64,000 nucleotides of DNA from Candidatus Woesearchaeota archaeon (GTDB lineage: Archaea; Nanobdellota; Nanobdellia; Woesearchaeales; UBA10216), in the NCBI GenBank assembly GCA_016192905.1, contig JACPTG010000003.1:182388-246387 (forward strand), read 5' to 3'. How positions within the stretch are numbered: position 1 is the first letter of the stretch; each line of letters starts with the position of its first letter. The notes under the pieces are model-generated. The model ran no database searches, was not told the origin of the DNA, and saw only the letters and a program-made list of their open reading frames with translations. Both the position numbers and the translations under genes were made by a program. Below are positions 8,573-17,250 of this stretch, in pieces.

Positions 8573-9861
8573 GAGGAAGCCCCGATAAAGATTCTGCCTG
8601 TGTAATTGCCTGCGCCTGCAGCCTGCGGTATGTCAAGCCTGACTGACATGCTTCCCAGGGACTGGATTCCAGCCGGAAGGTTCAAGCCTACCCTCTGTAT
8701 CCCTGCCGTAAGGTTCCCTGACAAGCTGCTGGTGTAGTTGCCGTCAAAGGAGTATCTAAGCCGCTCAGAAGGGATCTGGCCCTGGACAGAGGAGAGGTTT
8801 GTGGCTGACAGGTAGAGGTTGAGAGGGGTGTTGCCTGTGTTCCGCACAGTAATCCTGTCGCCTGTTGAGGTGCTGAGGTCGCCGATGACTTCAGAGGTTC
8901 CGCCTGCAGGGGCTGAGAAAGATATTGAGCCTGTGTCCACTTCCATAGAGAGAAGCCTCATGACTTCAAATGCTGTTGTCGCATTGGCCTGGCTGTTGAC
9001 ACTGGCGCTGATGTTGTAAAGCCCTGGCTGCTGGTGGAAAGGAATGCTGATGTTCGCCGCATAGGCGGATGTTGTGGAGTTTATTGTTTCTGCCAGCTGC
9101 ATGGCCAGGGTGGAGTTCCCAAACCTTAACTGCACACTTACATTTTCCTCAGAGCCTGGACTTACTATGGCTACCACTCTTACAGAGCTGTTCTGCAGCG
9201 GGAGGGGCATCAGCTGGATTCCAGCAGCCAGGTCATCATCCTCAGTGATGTTCAAAGAGTGAATGGCTGGAGGAGTTGATGTTACGCTCAGAAATACCAG
9301 AATTTCTGATGAGCCAGCCGAGCTGCTGTTCCTGAAGCCAGGCGTGGCTGCTGAAAAATCGAACGAGTTGTTGCCTGTATCAATGTAATGGCTGCTGTTA
9401 GTTTTCCTGCCAAGGCTTTGCCCTTCTGCCACGCCTGCCGCGGGTGCTCCCTCAAATAACCCTGAACCGATGTTTGAGCCGTTGCCCCAGCCGACAGCAT
9501 CAATGATTGTCCCGTTGCTTACAATCGCAATGCCTGCATCGCTGTTGGCAAGCGTAAGCGCCTCCTCATAGTCCGCCTTTACTTCAGACAGGGCGGACCA
9601 TCCCTGGTCTGCAATGAGAAAGTGGCTGCGCGGCCTGATTACCGTGCCTGCGGGAATCGTCGCGTCATTGGCTGAGGCCTCTGTTGCCACTATCCAGCCC
9701 CCTATGCTTATGGCCGCGTCTGCCTGGTTGTAAAGCTCAACAGCCTCGCCCCCTGACTCGTTGACAGGGTCATACAGGACTTCTGTTATAATCACATCTG
9801 CCGCGGATGCAAATGACGCAAGCAGCAGAAGAACGGTTCCGAAGGCCAGCCATGATTTCAT
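8569..9861 (-). CDS. Secreted lamin-tail-domain protein
   Basis: 430 aa. ATG 9861 follows the Shine-Dalgarno sequence GAGGTG, which favours it over an in-frame start 24 nt upstream. The signal peptide is MKSWLAFGTVLLLLASFASA. Residues about 20-160 match the lamin-tail domain pattern (VIITEVLYDP...GGEAVELYN, GGWIVATE, PAGTVIRP, and GWGNGSN). The remainder is beta-rich with many N-x-S/T sites, like archaeal surface proteins. It is coupled to the downstream Ig-like membrane protein. The upstream 220 bp contains the CCGGAA palindromes, which face the divergent gene at 10112 and could act on both. Function: cell-surface structure or binding, inferred. Confidence 0.8.
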   Translation of the reverse strand: MKSWLAFGTVLLLLASFASAADVIITEVLYDPVNESGGEAVELYNQADAAISIGGWIVATEASANDATIPAGTVIRPRSHFLIADQGWSALSEVKADYEEALTLANSDAGIAIVSNGTIIDAVGWGNGSNIGSGLFEGAPAAGVAEGQSLGRKTNSSHYIDTGNNSFDFSAATPGFRNSSSAGSSEILVFLSVTSTPPAIHSLNITEDDDLAAGIQLMPLPLQNSSVRVVAIVSPGSEENVSVQLRFGNSTLAMQLAETINSTTSAYAANISIPFHQQPGLYNISASVNSQANATTAFEVMRLLSMEVDTGSISFSAPAGGTSEVIGDLSTSTGDRITVRNTGNTPLNLYLSATNLSSVQGQIPSERLRYSFDGNYTSSLSGNLTAGIQRVGLNLPAGIQSLGSMSVRLDIPQAAGAGNYTGRIFIGASS

Positions 9862-9936
9862 AATGCACACCTCTTTTTGACACAATCCCAGAGGCTTAAA
9901 CTTTTATTATGCCTTTCTGGAAGATTATGGCAAATC

Positions 9937-9975
9937 TTCCGGATAATCCGGAAAGCTTTCTGTTCGTTCCGGAAC
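9937..9975. promoter_or_regulatory. CCGGAA palindromes, upstream cluster
   Basis: TTCCGGATAATCCGGAA (9937-9953) is a perfect 8-bp inverted repeat around one base. GTTCCGGAAC (9966-9975) is a perfect palindrome. A further CCGGAAAAA half site lies near 9990. The cluster sits between the divergent genes at 9861 (minus) and 10112 (plus) and resembles a multi-site operator for a dimeric regulator. The regulator itself is not identified. Confidence 0.55.
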
Positions 9976-10050
9976 AGGTATTAATAGCCCGGAAAAATTT
10001 ACAGAGGCCATGCGCTTTTTCCGCAAAGTTTTTGCCTGCCAAAACCAATC

Positions 10051-10081
10051 CCGGAAATTTTCCGGATTTGTCGACGATAAG
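10051..10081 (+). promoter_or_regulatory. CCGGAAATTTTCCGG operator-like block, copy 1
   Basis: A near-palindrome, CCGGAAATTTTCCGG (10051-10065), is followed by ATTTGTCGACGATAAG. The 31-bp block recurs at 40281-40311 with one mismatch. In both places a TATA-like (C/G)TTATTAA and then a leaderless ATG follow at the same spacing (ATG 10112 here). Position and conservation suggest a shared operator/promoter. It is the only extended match of this kind I saw between two promoters in the window. Confidence 0.6.
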
Positions 10082-10111
10082 CTTATTAAGCAGCGCCTTC
10101 ATTTAGCCAGT

Positions 10112-10459
10112 ATGAAGTTTTGGAAGAAAGTAAACTGGATGAAGATTCTTGACATTCTGGGCTGGATAGGCTTTTATTATGTTGTTATTTATGCATTCCT
10201 CAAATTGTTTGGAGTGCTGCACAGTCCCCTCTTGGCTGATGGAGCTGCAATAGCTGGTGTAGCATTCGCTGCCGGGAAGCTAGTGAAAAAAGTCGACTTT
10301 ATGGAACTTGAGCTGCACAGGCATTCCAGGGAGCTCGACAGCATAAAAAGGGAATTGGCCATGCAGGACCACAAGGGGGTCATGCAGGACAATACGCGGG
10401 TCAGCCAGGACAATAAGCTGGAAGCTATCAGGCGTTCTTTCAAAGCCCACAGCCACTAA
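10112..10459 (+). CDS. Small two-helix membrane protein with coiled coil (paralog of 40473)
   Basis: 115 aa. The frame is open from 10010, but the TATA-like CTTATTAAG at 10083-10091 puts the leaderless start at ATG 10112. Two hydrophobic helices (ILGWIGFYYVVIYAFLKLFG; ADGAAIAGVAFAAG) are followed by a long charged helix predicted to coil (MELELHRHSRELDSIKRELA) and the ending SFKAHSH. The protein at 40473 has the same layout and ends FKAHLKSHL, and both have the same upstream block. Convergent stops overlap the DUF99 gene by 4 bp. Function unknown; oligomeric membrane scaffolding or sensing is possible. Confidence 0.7.
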   Translation: MKFWKKVNWMKILDILGWIGFYYVVIYAFLKLFGVLHSPLLADGAAIAGVAFAAGKLVKKVDFMELELHRHSRELDSIKRELAMQDHKGVMQDNTRVSQDNKLEAIRRSFKAHSH

Positions 10460-11028
10460 ACCTTCCCCCTGCTCTCCCCGAGAACAAGCCCTGAGGCCAT
10501 AAGGTGGGCGACGCGTATCGGCTCGGGTATGTGGCTGCGCGTGGCAGTGACCTCAATAATCCTGCGGGCGGTTTCCTCGTCAATGTTGGACAGCTGGGCG
10601 TGTATTTTCCCAATCCTGATTATTGGGCCTGCCTTCTCAAGCAGGGCTATCTTCTCATCCATCTTCAGGCGCTTCAGGACCTGCTTTATCCTTTTCAGGT
10701 CAGGATTGTCGCGGGTTATTACGATTACCGGAATCCCTGTTTCATTGCTCAGCTTGTTGATGTCTATTATGTTGAACCCGCCAACTGCTATCCCGTCCAG
10801 CATAATGCACTGAATCTGAGTGTAGAACTTTGACCTGCAAACCATCTCTGCAATGCGCTTGGTTGAATCACTGCCATCAACCTCTGCCTTTGTTGACAGG
10901 ACGCCGTCCATGAAATGCCCGCCCCTGAAAAAGACGCCGATAATCGTTACACTGCGGTCGTTTGCCTTGTCAAACGGCGAGTCATCAATGCCAAGAACCC
11001 TTATCTCACCCTTTATCCTGCGCAGCAT
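10456..11028 (-). CDS. DUF99 (UPF0215) family protein
   Basis: 190 aa, the usual length of this archaeal family, which is distantly related to endonuclease V. Conserved elements visible are GIDDSPF near the N-terminus, a GVFFRGGHFMDGVL strand, VDGSDSTKRI, the IMLDGIAVGGFNIIDI core, PVIVITRDNPD and the C-terminal PEPIRVAHLMASGL. The biochemical role of DUF99 is not established; an RNase H-like nucleic-acid enzyme is the family-level inference. A TATA-like TTAAATAAC lies about 27 nt before ATG 11028, so the mRNA is probably leaderless. Confidence 0.92.
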   Translation of the reverse strand: MLRRIKGEIRVLGIDDSPFDKANDRSVTIIGVFFRGGHFMDGVLSTKAEVDGSDSTKRIAEMVCRSKFYTQIQCIMLDGIAVGGFNIIDINKLSNETGIPVIVITRDNPDLKRIKQVLKRLKMDEKIALLEKAGPIIRIGKIHAQLSNIDEETARRIIEVTATRSHIPEPIRVAHLMASGLVLGESRGKV

Positions 11029-11098
11029 CGGTCTACTATTTCGTCATAAGGTTATTTAAGGCTTTTTAACACAGTATTGTGGCAGATAGTCTTATATT

Positions 11099-11120
11099 CC
11101 ATAATCCGGAAAAATATGCG
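11099..11120. promoter_or_regulatory. CCGGAA-type half site upstream of glmS
   Basis: ATAATCCGGAAAAATATGCGG lies in the 205-bp spacer between the divergent DUF99 and glmS genes and matches the arm of the palindromes at 9937 (AATCCGGAA). A glmS TATA-like GCTTAATAAG follows at about 11203, about 30 nt before ATG 11234. A role in glmS control is only suggested by position; the site is over 100 bp from the start and could belong to the DUF99 side. Confidence 0.35.
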
Positions 11121-11233
11121 GAGATAATTAAACAATCCAAAAAACTCAATAGTCCGCAACTAAAAGGTTCCTTTTACCGGTTCTTTTCCTCCTTTAGCAA
11201 TGCTTAATAAGAGGGCTCGCGGGTTGCTGTCTC

Positions 11234-12997
11234 ATGTGCGGAATAATAGCGTACCTTGGGCCTAAAGACGCGCCCTCAGTGGTTCTTGACGGGCTGAAGA
11301 AGCTGGAGTACAGGGGCTATGACTCGTGGGGAATTGGATGCCTGTCAAAGGGAAAAATTTTGCTTGTCAAAAAAGTTGGGAAGGTCGGGCAGGCCAAGAC
11401 TTCTGACCTTGGCCTGGGCGCTGCCGGAATGGCAGTGGGGCACACAAGGTGGGCCACCCATGGCGGGATATCTGAAAAGAACGCCCACCCGCACCTTGAC
11501 TGCAGCGGAAAGCTTGCTTTGGTGCACAATGGCATAGTGGAGAATTACCAGGAGCTGAGGAAAAGGCTGCAGGCACAGAACCATAAGTTTGTATCCGAGT
11601 CTGACACTGAGGTGATTGTCCATCTTGTTGAAAATTACCTGAATCTTGGCTTAAGAAAGGCTGTTGAGAGGGCTGCAAGTGAGCTGAAGGGAAGGTCTGC
11701 ATTTGTCGTCCTTGACAGCAGCGGGGAAATCGCAGCTGCCAGGACCGGCTCGCCGCTCATTGTCGGCTGTGGGGAAGGGGAGTTCTTCATAGCCTCAGAC
11801 ATACCGGCCTTCCTCAGCCATACAAGGAAGGTCATGTACCTGGACGATGGCCAGATGGTTATGATTGGCAAGGCAGGGCCGCAGTTCTTTGACCTTGCCT
11901 CTGGTAAGGAGGCCAAGAAGCGCGTGGTGGAGATTGACTGGAATGTTGAGGCTGCTGAAAAGGGGGATTACGAGCATTTCCTCATAAAGGAAATCATGGA
12001 GCAGAAGGACACCTTATGGCAGGCAATAAGCCAGGATGAGGCAAAGATAGCAAAAGTTGCCGGACAGATAAAGGATGCATACGGCACTTTCCTTGTCGGC
12101 TGCGGGACCGCGGGCAAGGTGTGCATGGCTGGCGAGTATTTCTTCGCAAAGATAGCCAGGAAGCACGTGAACTTTGCCGTTGCCTCTGAGTTTCCCAGCT
12201 ATGAGAGCTTTTTGCAGCCCAGGACGCTGATGATTGCAGTCTCCCAGAGCGGGGAGACAGCTGACGTGCTGGAAGCCATCGCTGCAGCAAGGAAAAAAAA
12301 GGCAAGGGTAATCTCGCTCCTGAACGTCTTCGGCAGCACCATGATGAGAGTGTCTGACGAAGTCTTCATGGTGAACGCAGGCGTTGAGAAGGCAGTGGTC
12401 AGCACAAAGGCAACCACAGCCCAGCTTTCTGTGCTGCTGCTTCTTGCCTATGCCTCTGCCGGAAGGCTCGCCGAGGGAAAAAGGCTCCTCCTTGACACCG
12501 CCTCAGCAGTAAATGACATGCTCAACCCAAGGTATGAAGAGCATATAAAGAGGCTGGCCGAGCGCCTGCACCAGTCAGAGCACATATACATCATAGGCCG
12601 CGGCCTCAACTACCCGATTGCGCTTGAGGCAGCCATAAAAATCCAGGAGACCAGCTACATCCACGCAGAGGGATTTGCAGGAGGGGAGCTGAAGCATGGG
12701 CCAATCGCCCTGATAAGCCGCGGCACGCCGTGCATAGTGATGGCAGCGAATGATGACAGCTTCCACGAAATAATAAGCAACGCCATGGAGGTCAAGGCAA
12801 GAGGAGGGCATATCATAGGCATCAGCCCGCAGAACAACGAGGTCTTTGACTACTGGATAAAGGTCCCTGACGCAGGAAATGCAAGCCCCATCGTGAACAT
12901 TATTCCTGTCCAGATTCTGGCTTATCACCTGGCGGTAATCAAGGGCCTGGACCCTGACATGCCAAGGAACCTGGCAAAGTCGGTTACTGTGAAGTAG
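11234..12997 (+). CDS. glmS: Glutamine--fructose-6-phosphate aminotransferase
   Basis: The 587-aa enzyme makes glucosamine-6-phosphate from fructose-6-phosphate and glutamine, the first step to UDP-GlcNAc. The class II amidotransferase domain begins MCGIIAYLG, so Cys becomes residue 1 after Met removal, with the motifs YRGYDSWGI, HTRWATHG and HNGIVENY. Two SIS domains follow (GCGTAGKVC, SQSGETADVLEA, STKATTAQ; GRGLNYPIALEAAIK, GGELKHGPIAL). The C-terminus DPDMPRNLAKSVTVK is canonical for GlmS. It heads a co-directional cluster with transaldolase, glmM and a glmU-like gene. The start is leaderless by TATA position. Confidence 0.97.
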   Translation: MCGIIAYLGPKDAPSVVLDGLKKLEYRGYDSWGIGCLSKGKILLVKKVGKVGQAKTSDLGLGAAGMAVGHTRWATHGGISEKNAHPHLDCSGKLALVHNGIVENYQELRKRLQAQNHKFVSESDTEVIVHLVENYLNLGLRKAVERAASELKGRSAFVVLDSSGEIAAARTGSPLIVGCGEGEFFIASDIPAFLSHTRKVMYLDDGQMVMIGKAGPQFFDLASGKEAKKRVVEIDWNVEAAEKGDYEHFLIKEIMEQKDTLWQAISQDEAKIAKVAGQIKDAYGTFLVGCGTAGKVCMAGEYFFAKIARKHVNFAVASEFPSYESFLQPRTLMIAVSQSGETADVLEAIAAARKKKARVISLLNVFGSTMMRVSDEVFMVNAGVEKAVVSTKATTAQLSVLLLLAYASAGRLAEGKRLLLDTASAVNDMLNPRYEEHIKRLAERLHQSEHIYIIGRGLNYPIALEAAIKIQETSYIHAEGFAGGELKHGPIALISRGTPCIVMAANDDSFHEIISNAMEVKARGGHIIGISPQNNEVFDYWIKVPDAGNASPIVNIIPVQILAYHLAVIKGLDPDMPRNLAKSVTVK

Positions 12998-13109
12998 GAC
13001 TATTGGCCTAGTACAATCCGCAGAATGTTCACTGATTAAGTATAGCGCAACATATAAAAGCTCCTCCCTCTCCTGCAAAGCATACTATCAAAAACTGGAA
13101 GGTGATTGA

Positions 13110-13760
13110 ATGAAGCTATTCCTGGACACGGCAAATGTAGAGGACATAAGGAAGTTCAACGAGCTTGGGATTGTTGACGGAGTCACGACCAATCCATCCT
13201 GGATAAGCAGGGACAGCAAGGGCAGGTCCTTCAGGGAAATTGTTGTTGAGATATGCAGGGAAGTTAAAGGCCCTGTCAGCGCTGAGGTCGTTGCAACTGA
13301 CGCAAAAGGCATGCTCAAGGAGGCCAGGGAAATCTCGGGCTGGGCGAAGAACACAGTGGTAAAGCTTCCCACAACCTTTGAAGGCCTTAAGGCGCTGAAG
13401 ATTCTGGCTAGTGAAGGAATAAAAACGAACATGACGCTTGTCTTCTCAGCAAACCAGGCCCTGCTTGTCGGCAAGCTTGGAGCCACTTTCGTAAGCCCGT
13501 TCATGGGCAGGCTGACCGATGCAGGATATGATGGAGTGCAGCTTGTCCGCGAAACAGTCGGAATCTACAGGAACTACGGGTTCAGGACAAGCGTGCTTGC
13601 CGCAAGCTTCAGGAGCCCCCGGGAGGTAACTGAAGTCGCGCTGGCAGGCGCTGACGTTGCCACCCTGAAGCCCGAGCAGGTTGACCTGATGCTGAAAAAC
13701 CCTTTCACTGAAGCCGGCTTAAAGGCTTTCCTGGACAGCTGGGCATCCATGAAGAAGTAA
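13110..13760 (+). CDS. Transaldolase / fructose-6-phosphate aldolase family
   Basis: The 216-aa short transaldolase-family protein has the N-terminal MKLFLDTANVEDI, GVTTNPS, and the Schiff-base Lys85 in NTVVKLP. Length and sequence fit the TalC/MipB/F6P-aldolase group. GGTGAT sits 6 nt before the ATG, and a TATA-like ACATATAAAAG is at about 13048. It lies between glmS and glmM, 4 nt before the latter, so it shares an operon with amino-sugar synthesis. It may feed or drain the fructose-6-phosphate pool used by GlmS. Whether it acts as aldolase or transaldolase cannot be decided from sequence. Confidence 0.92.
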   Translation: MKLFLDTANVEDIRKFNELGIVDGVTTNPSWISRDSKGRSFREIVVEICREVKGPVSAEVVATDAKGMLKEAREISGWAKNTVVKLPTTFEGLKALKILASEGIKTNMTLVFSANQALLVGKLGATFVSPFMGRLTDAGYDGVQLVRETVGIYRNYGFRTSVLAASFRSPREVTEVALAGADVATLKPEQVDLMLKNPFTEAGLKAFLDSWASMKK

Positions 13761-13764
13761 TGCC

Positions 13765-15075
13765 ATGAGTCTCTTCGGAACTGACGGGATAAGGGGGAAG
13801 CCTGGAAAGAGCCCTTTAACCGATGGCGAGGTAAGGCTGACGGGCAGGTCATATGCGAGCTTCCTGAAGCCAGCAGCCAAAGTCCTGGTATGCACGGATA
13901 CCCGCTCAAGCGGCATAAGGCTGAGGCTGGCGCTCTGCCAGGGCCTCATGGAGTCAGGCACCCAGGTCTTTGACATGGGAGTTTTAACGACTCCAGCCGC
14001 GGCATTCCTGGCCTCAAAGCTTGCCGCGGATGGGTGCATTGTTGTCTCAGCATCGCACAATCCTGCTGCGGAAAATGGCCTTAAGTTCCTGACAGGGAAG
14101 GGTGCAAAGCTGCCTGAGAAGCACGAGGCCAGGGTTGAGTCGCTGCTGGCATCAGGCAGGTTCAGGAAACTCCCGGGAAGCATCAGGCGTGTCAGGATGG
14201 TCGATGAATACGTTGATTACCTAAGCAGAAGGTTCACTGGCTTAAATGGCACAAGGCCGGTTGTTGACTGCGCAAACGGCTCATCAAGCAGCATTGCCCC
14301 TGCCGTACTCTCAAGGCTGGGCATAAAGGCGCGGTTCATCAATAACAGGCCAGACGGCCGCAACATCAACCTGAACTGCGGCTCTGAGCATCCTGAAGCC
14401 ATGCGAAGGCAAGTGATGAAGGAAAAGGCAGAGCTTGGCATCGCGCTGGACGGCGACGCAGACAGGGCACTGCTTTGCGATGAAAAGGGCGGCTTACTTT
14501 CCGGCGACCAACTTATAGGGATAATAGCCATATACCTTAAGGGGAAGGGCGTGCTCGCTGGAAACGCAGTTGTCGTAACCCACTACAGCAGCTTCGGTCT
14601 GGAGCGCTCCCTAAGCGAGCACGGAATAAAGGTGTTCAGGACTGATGTCGGCGACAGGAATGTTGCTGATGAGTTGAGGAAGCGCAGATTGGAGCTTGGA
14701 GGGGAGCAGTCAGGCCATATCATCATGGCAACCTTTCTTCCAACAGGGGATGGGCTGGCTGCTGCCTTGAAGATAATGCAGATAATGGCAGAAAAAGGGC
14801 TCAAGCTCAGCCAGCTTGCATCCCAGATAAAAAAAACGCGCCAGGCCATGCTGAACGTGCCCGTGTCAAGAAAGCCAACGCTGGAAAAGACCGAACTGGC
14901 AGGCGAAATAAGGAAGGCCTCGGCAGAGCTTGGAACCACAGGCAGGGTGTTTGTGAGGTATTCAGGCACGCAGGACCTTATACGAATCATGGTGGAGGGG
15001 GAAAGCGAAAAACAGATAAATAGGATTGCCCAGATTTTGGCTGCACAGGCCAGCCGTGAGCTTGGCAAGGCTTAA
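13765..15075 (+). CDS. glmM: Phosphoglucosamine mutase
   Basis: The 436-aa alpha-D-phosphohexomutase interconverts glucosamine-6-phosphate and glucosamine-1-phosphate. N-terminal LFGTDGIRG; catalytic phosphoserine loop SASHNP with Ser97; metal loop DGDADR; sugar loop GGEQSGHII; phosphate loop RYSGTQDLIRIMVEG. GGEQSGHII and the following PTGDGLAAAL favour GlmM over phosphomannomutase, and the neighbours glmS and glmU-like agree. It starts 4 nt after the transaldolase stop. Confidence 0.94.
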   Translation: MSLFGTDGIRGKPGKSPLTDGEVRLTGRSYASFLKPAAKVLVCTDTRSSGIRLRLALCQGLMESGTQVFDMGVLTTPAAAFLASKLAADGCIVVSASHNPAAENGLKFLTGKGAKLPEKHEARVESLLASGRFRKLPGSIRRVRMVDEYVDYLSRRFTGLNGTRPVVDCANGSSSSIAPAVLSRLGIKARFINNRPDGRNINLNCGSEHPEAMRRQVMKEKAELGIALDGDADRALLCDEKGGLLSGDQLIGIIAIYLKGKGVLAGNAVVVTHYSSFGLERSLSEHGIKVFRTDVGDRNVADELRKRRLELGGEQSGHIIMATFLPTGDGLAAALKIMQIMAEKGLKLSQLASQIKKTRQAMLNVPVSRKPTLEKTELAGEIRKASAELGTTGRVFVRYSGTQDLIRIMVEGESEKQINRIAQILAAQASRELGKA

Positions 15076-15095
15076 GGCTCTCCTGGCAGCGCAAA

Positions 15096-16304
15096 ATGAA
15101 GAAAAAAGGTGTGGACCAGGCGATAATCCTTGCAGCAGGCAAATCCACGAGGACCCTTCCACTTACATCCGGCAAGCCAAAGGCGCTCCTTGAGGTCGCA
15201 AACCAGGCCATCATTGAGCACAACTTGGACTCGCTGCAGGGCCTGGTGAAGGAGGCGCTTGTGGTTATCGGCTTTGAAGGCCACCAGATAAAGCAGCGGA
15301 TTGGCCATAGGCGCGGGCTCATATCTGTAACTTATGCTGAGCAGCTTCAGCAGCTGGGAACAGCACAAGCGCTAAAATGCGCTGAAAGCCGCGCGCATGA
15401 CCAGTTCCTTGTCCTGATGGGAGACGACCTGTACGCGGGCAGTGACGTAATAAAGCTCCTGAAGCACAGGCAGGCGCTGCTTGCCCAGAAGGTTTCTGAC
15501 ATAAGCCAATTCGGCACTGTCAAGGAAAAAGGAAAGGTCCTTGCCCAGATAACCGAAAAGCCCAAGCTTACCAGCGAGGGCTATGCCAACACAGGCTGCT
15601 ACATGCTTGGCAGGGAAGTTTTCAGCGCAATCAAAGGTGTAAAGAAATCTGAAAGGGGTGAATTCGAGCTTGTGGACGCAATCAACATACTGGCAGCCAA
15701 GGGAAAAATGGCTGTTGAAGAGGCGGAAAACTGGCACCCAATCACCTACCCTTGGTCCCTTCTTGATGCCAACGAAAGGCTCCTGGCTGGGCTCAAGCCA
15801 ACTGTGCACGGCACTGTTGAAAGAGGAGCCACAATGAAGGGCGCGGTAGCTGTGGGAAAGGGAACTGTGATAAAGGCAGGCTCCTACATTGAAGGGCCTG
15901 TGACTGTCGGGAGCAACTGCACAATCGGGCCAAACTGCTATGTAAGGGCGCACTCTTCAATAGGCGACAATTGCGTTGTGGGCAATGCCTCTGAAGTGAA
16001 AAACTCAATACTGATGAGAGGCACACATGTCGGCCACCTGAGCTATGTCGGGGACTCAATACTCGGGGAGAATGTGAATCTTGGCGCAAGCACGATTACC
16101 GCCAACCTCAGGCATGACAACAAGACAGTCAAGTCAATGCTCAAAGGCCAGCTTCTGGACACAGGCAGGCGAAAGCTTGGCGCCATAATCGGGGATAACG
16201 TGCATACAGGCATCCACACAACAATATACCCTGGCAGGAAGATATGGCCTGGCCAGAACACGCTTCCCGGAGAAGTTGTTAAAAGGGATATTGAAGCGGG
16301 CTGA
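15096..16304 (+). CDS. Bifunctional sugar-1-phosphate nucleotidyltransferase/acetyltransferase, GlmU-like
   Basis: 402 aa. The N-terminal nucleotidyltransferase domain has LAAGKSTRTLPLT followed by GKPKALLEVANQ, MGDDLYAG and TEKP. The C-terminal left-handed beta-helix (from about residue 245) contains hexapeptide repeats such as GAVAVGKGTVIKAGSYIEG and IGDNVHTGIHTTIYPG. This is the archaeal GlmU-type layout: acetylation of glucosamine-1-phosphate and UTP transfer to give UDP-GlcNAc. It follows glmM by 20 nt and completes the pathway. The signature deviates slightly from LAAGxGTR (Ser-Thr in place of Gly-Thr). UDP-GlcNAc would serve protein N-glycosylation or surface glycans. Confidence 0.9.
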   Translation: MKKKGVDQAIILAAGKSTRTLPLTSGKPKALLEVANQAIIEHNLDSLQGLVKEALVVIGFEGHQIKQRIGHRRGLISVTYAEQLQQLGTAQALKCAESRAHDQFLVLMGDDLYAGSDVIKLLKHRQALLAQKVSDISQFGTVKEKGKVLAQITEKPKLTSEGYANTGCYMLGREVFSAIKGVKKSERGEFELVDAINILAAKGKMAVEEAENWHPITYPWSLLDANERLLAGLKPTVHGTVERGATMKGAVAVGKGTVIKAGSYIEGPVTVGSNCTIGPNCYVRAHSSIGDNCVVGNASEVKNSILMRGTHVGHLSYVGDSILGENVNLGASTITANLRHDNKTVKSMLKGQLLDTGRRKLGAIIGDNVHTGIHTTIYPGRKIWPGQNTLPGEVVKRDIEAG

Positions 16305-16471
16305 ACCGTGGGCTGAACCGCAAGTATTTTAAGCCAGCTTATCTTAATAGCGGAATGGCAATTAATAGCAGAATGGTAAACGGAGATTACCTGCACCCTA
16401 TTGAGGGCGTACGAGTCTCCCCCGGGAACACCCAGGCACTGTATATGAGTTTTTCACGGCGTACCAGCCAC
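16305..16471. other. Intergenic spacer with possible RNA structure
   Basis: The 167 bp between the converging glmU-like and trmI genes has no ORF. It has nested inverted repeats: GGAGA (16381) with TCTCC (about 16416) around CCCTATTGAGGG, and, next to the trmI stop, TGAGT/ACTCA arms flanking GGCTGGTACGCC. The word GGCGTAC occurs twice. This may be 3' end structure of both mRNAs or a small RNA. No known class is recognised. Confidence 0.3.
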
Positions 16472-17209
16472 TCATCCAGTAGCAATTTTCCTCGCAAAGG
16501 TCAGGAAGCCTGAATGGCCGATTGCAGCCGACCTTGGCCTTACTTTTCTCTCGCTGACCTCCCACTCGCGCTCAATTACCTCAACGGTCTTAATGTGAAT
16601 CAGCCCGGGAGTGGACAGCACTGCCTTCACAAAATCAGCAACCTGAGGCGTTGTCGGCGAATAGGATGCAAGGAAGCCGCCCACTGCGAGGGCGTCCTTT
16701 GCCGCAGCAACGCATTCCCAAGGGTCAGGCATGTCCAGCAGCACAAGGTCTGCGTTTTTTTCCCTGAAGCCCTTTTTCGCGTCCTGAAGGTGCAGGGTAA
16801 TGTTCTTAAGGCCAAGCAGCTTAACATTGGCCTCTGCTATCCTGTGGAAATCCTCCCGGATTTCATATGAATAAACATGCCCTGCCACCCTGGCCAGGAA
16901 ACACGCGGCTGCCCCACTCCCGGTTCCTGCGTCTATAACAACACTGTCCTTCCCAATTCCTGTCACAGCTATCACAGGGCCAAGGTCCTTCAGCGGGATT
17001 ATCTGCGGCCCCCGCCTTATCCTTGCATACTGGTCTGCAAAGCCAGCGTCCAATACAAAAAGTTCCTTCCCCAGGCTTGTCTTCACAGCCTGTCCTGGCA
17101 CTGCACCCTTCAAATCCTCCTTTTTCACGAAGCCGAACTGAGTATGGTAGTCCTGGTCAGCGCTCTTTACATAGAAAACCCTGCCAGTGGCTGAAACAAG
17201 AAGCTTCAT
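16472..17209 (-). CDS. trmI: tRNA (adenine-N1)-methyltransferase TrmI
   Basis: 245 aa. It has an N-terminal small beta domain and a Rossmann SAM-dependent domain with motif I VIDAGTGSGAAACFLA, motif II YEIREDF and motif IV LVLLDMPDPWE, as in archaeal TrmI that makes m1A57/58 in the T-loop of tRNA. The frame extends upstream to 17284, but the TATA box (TTTATATACCCC, about 17233-17240) puts the leaderless start at ATG 17209. Its substrate site, A58, is directly relevant to the T-loop intron of tRNA-Arg(CCU) at 45519, since that intron interrupts the loop carrying A58. Confidence 0.93.
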   Translation of the reverse strand: MKLLVSATGRVFYVKSADQDYHTQFGFVKKEDLKGAVPGQAVKTSLGKELFVLDAGFADQYARIRRGPQIIPLKDLGPVIAVTGIGKDSVVIDAGTGSGAAACFLARVAGHVYSYEIREDFHRIAEANVKLLGLKNITLHLQDAKKGFREKNADLVLLDMPDPWECVAAAKDALAVGGFLASYSPTTPQVADFVKAVLSTPGLIHIKTVEVIEREWEVSERKVRPRSAAIGHSGFLTFARKIATG

Positions 17210-17250
17210 ACTCAGATGAGGAAAGGGGGGGGTATATAAACTGTTTTCTT

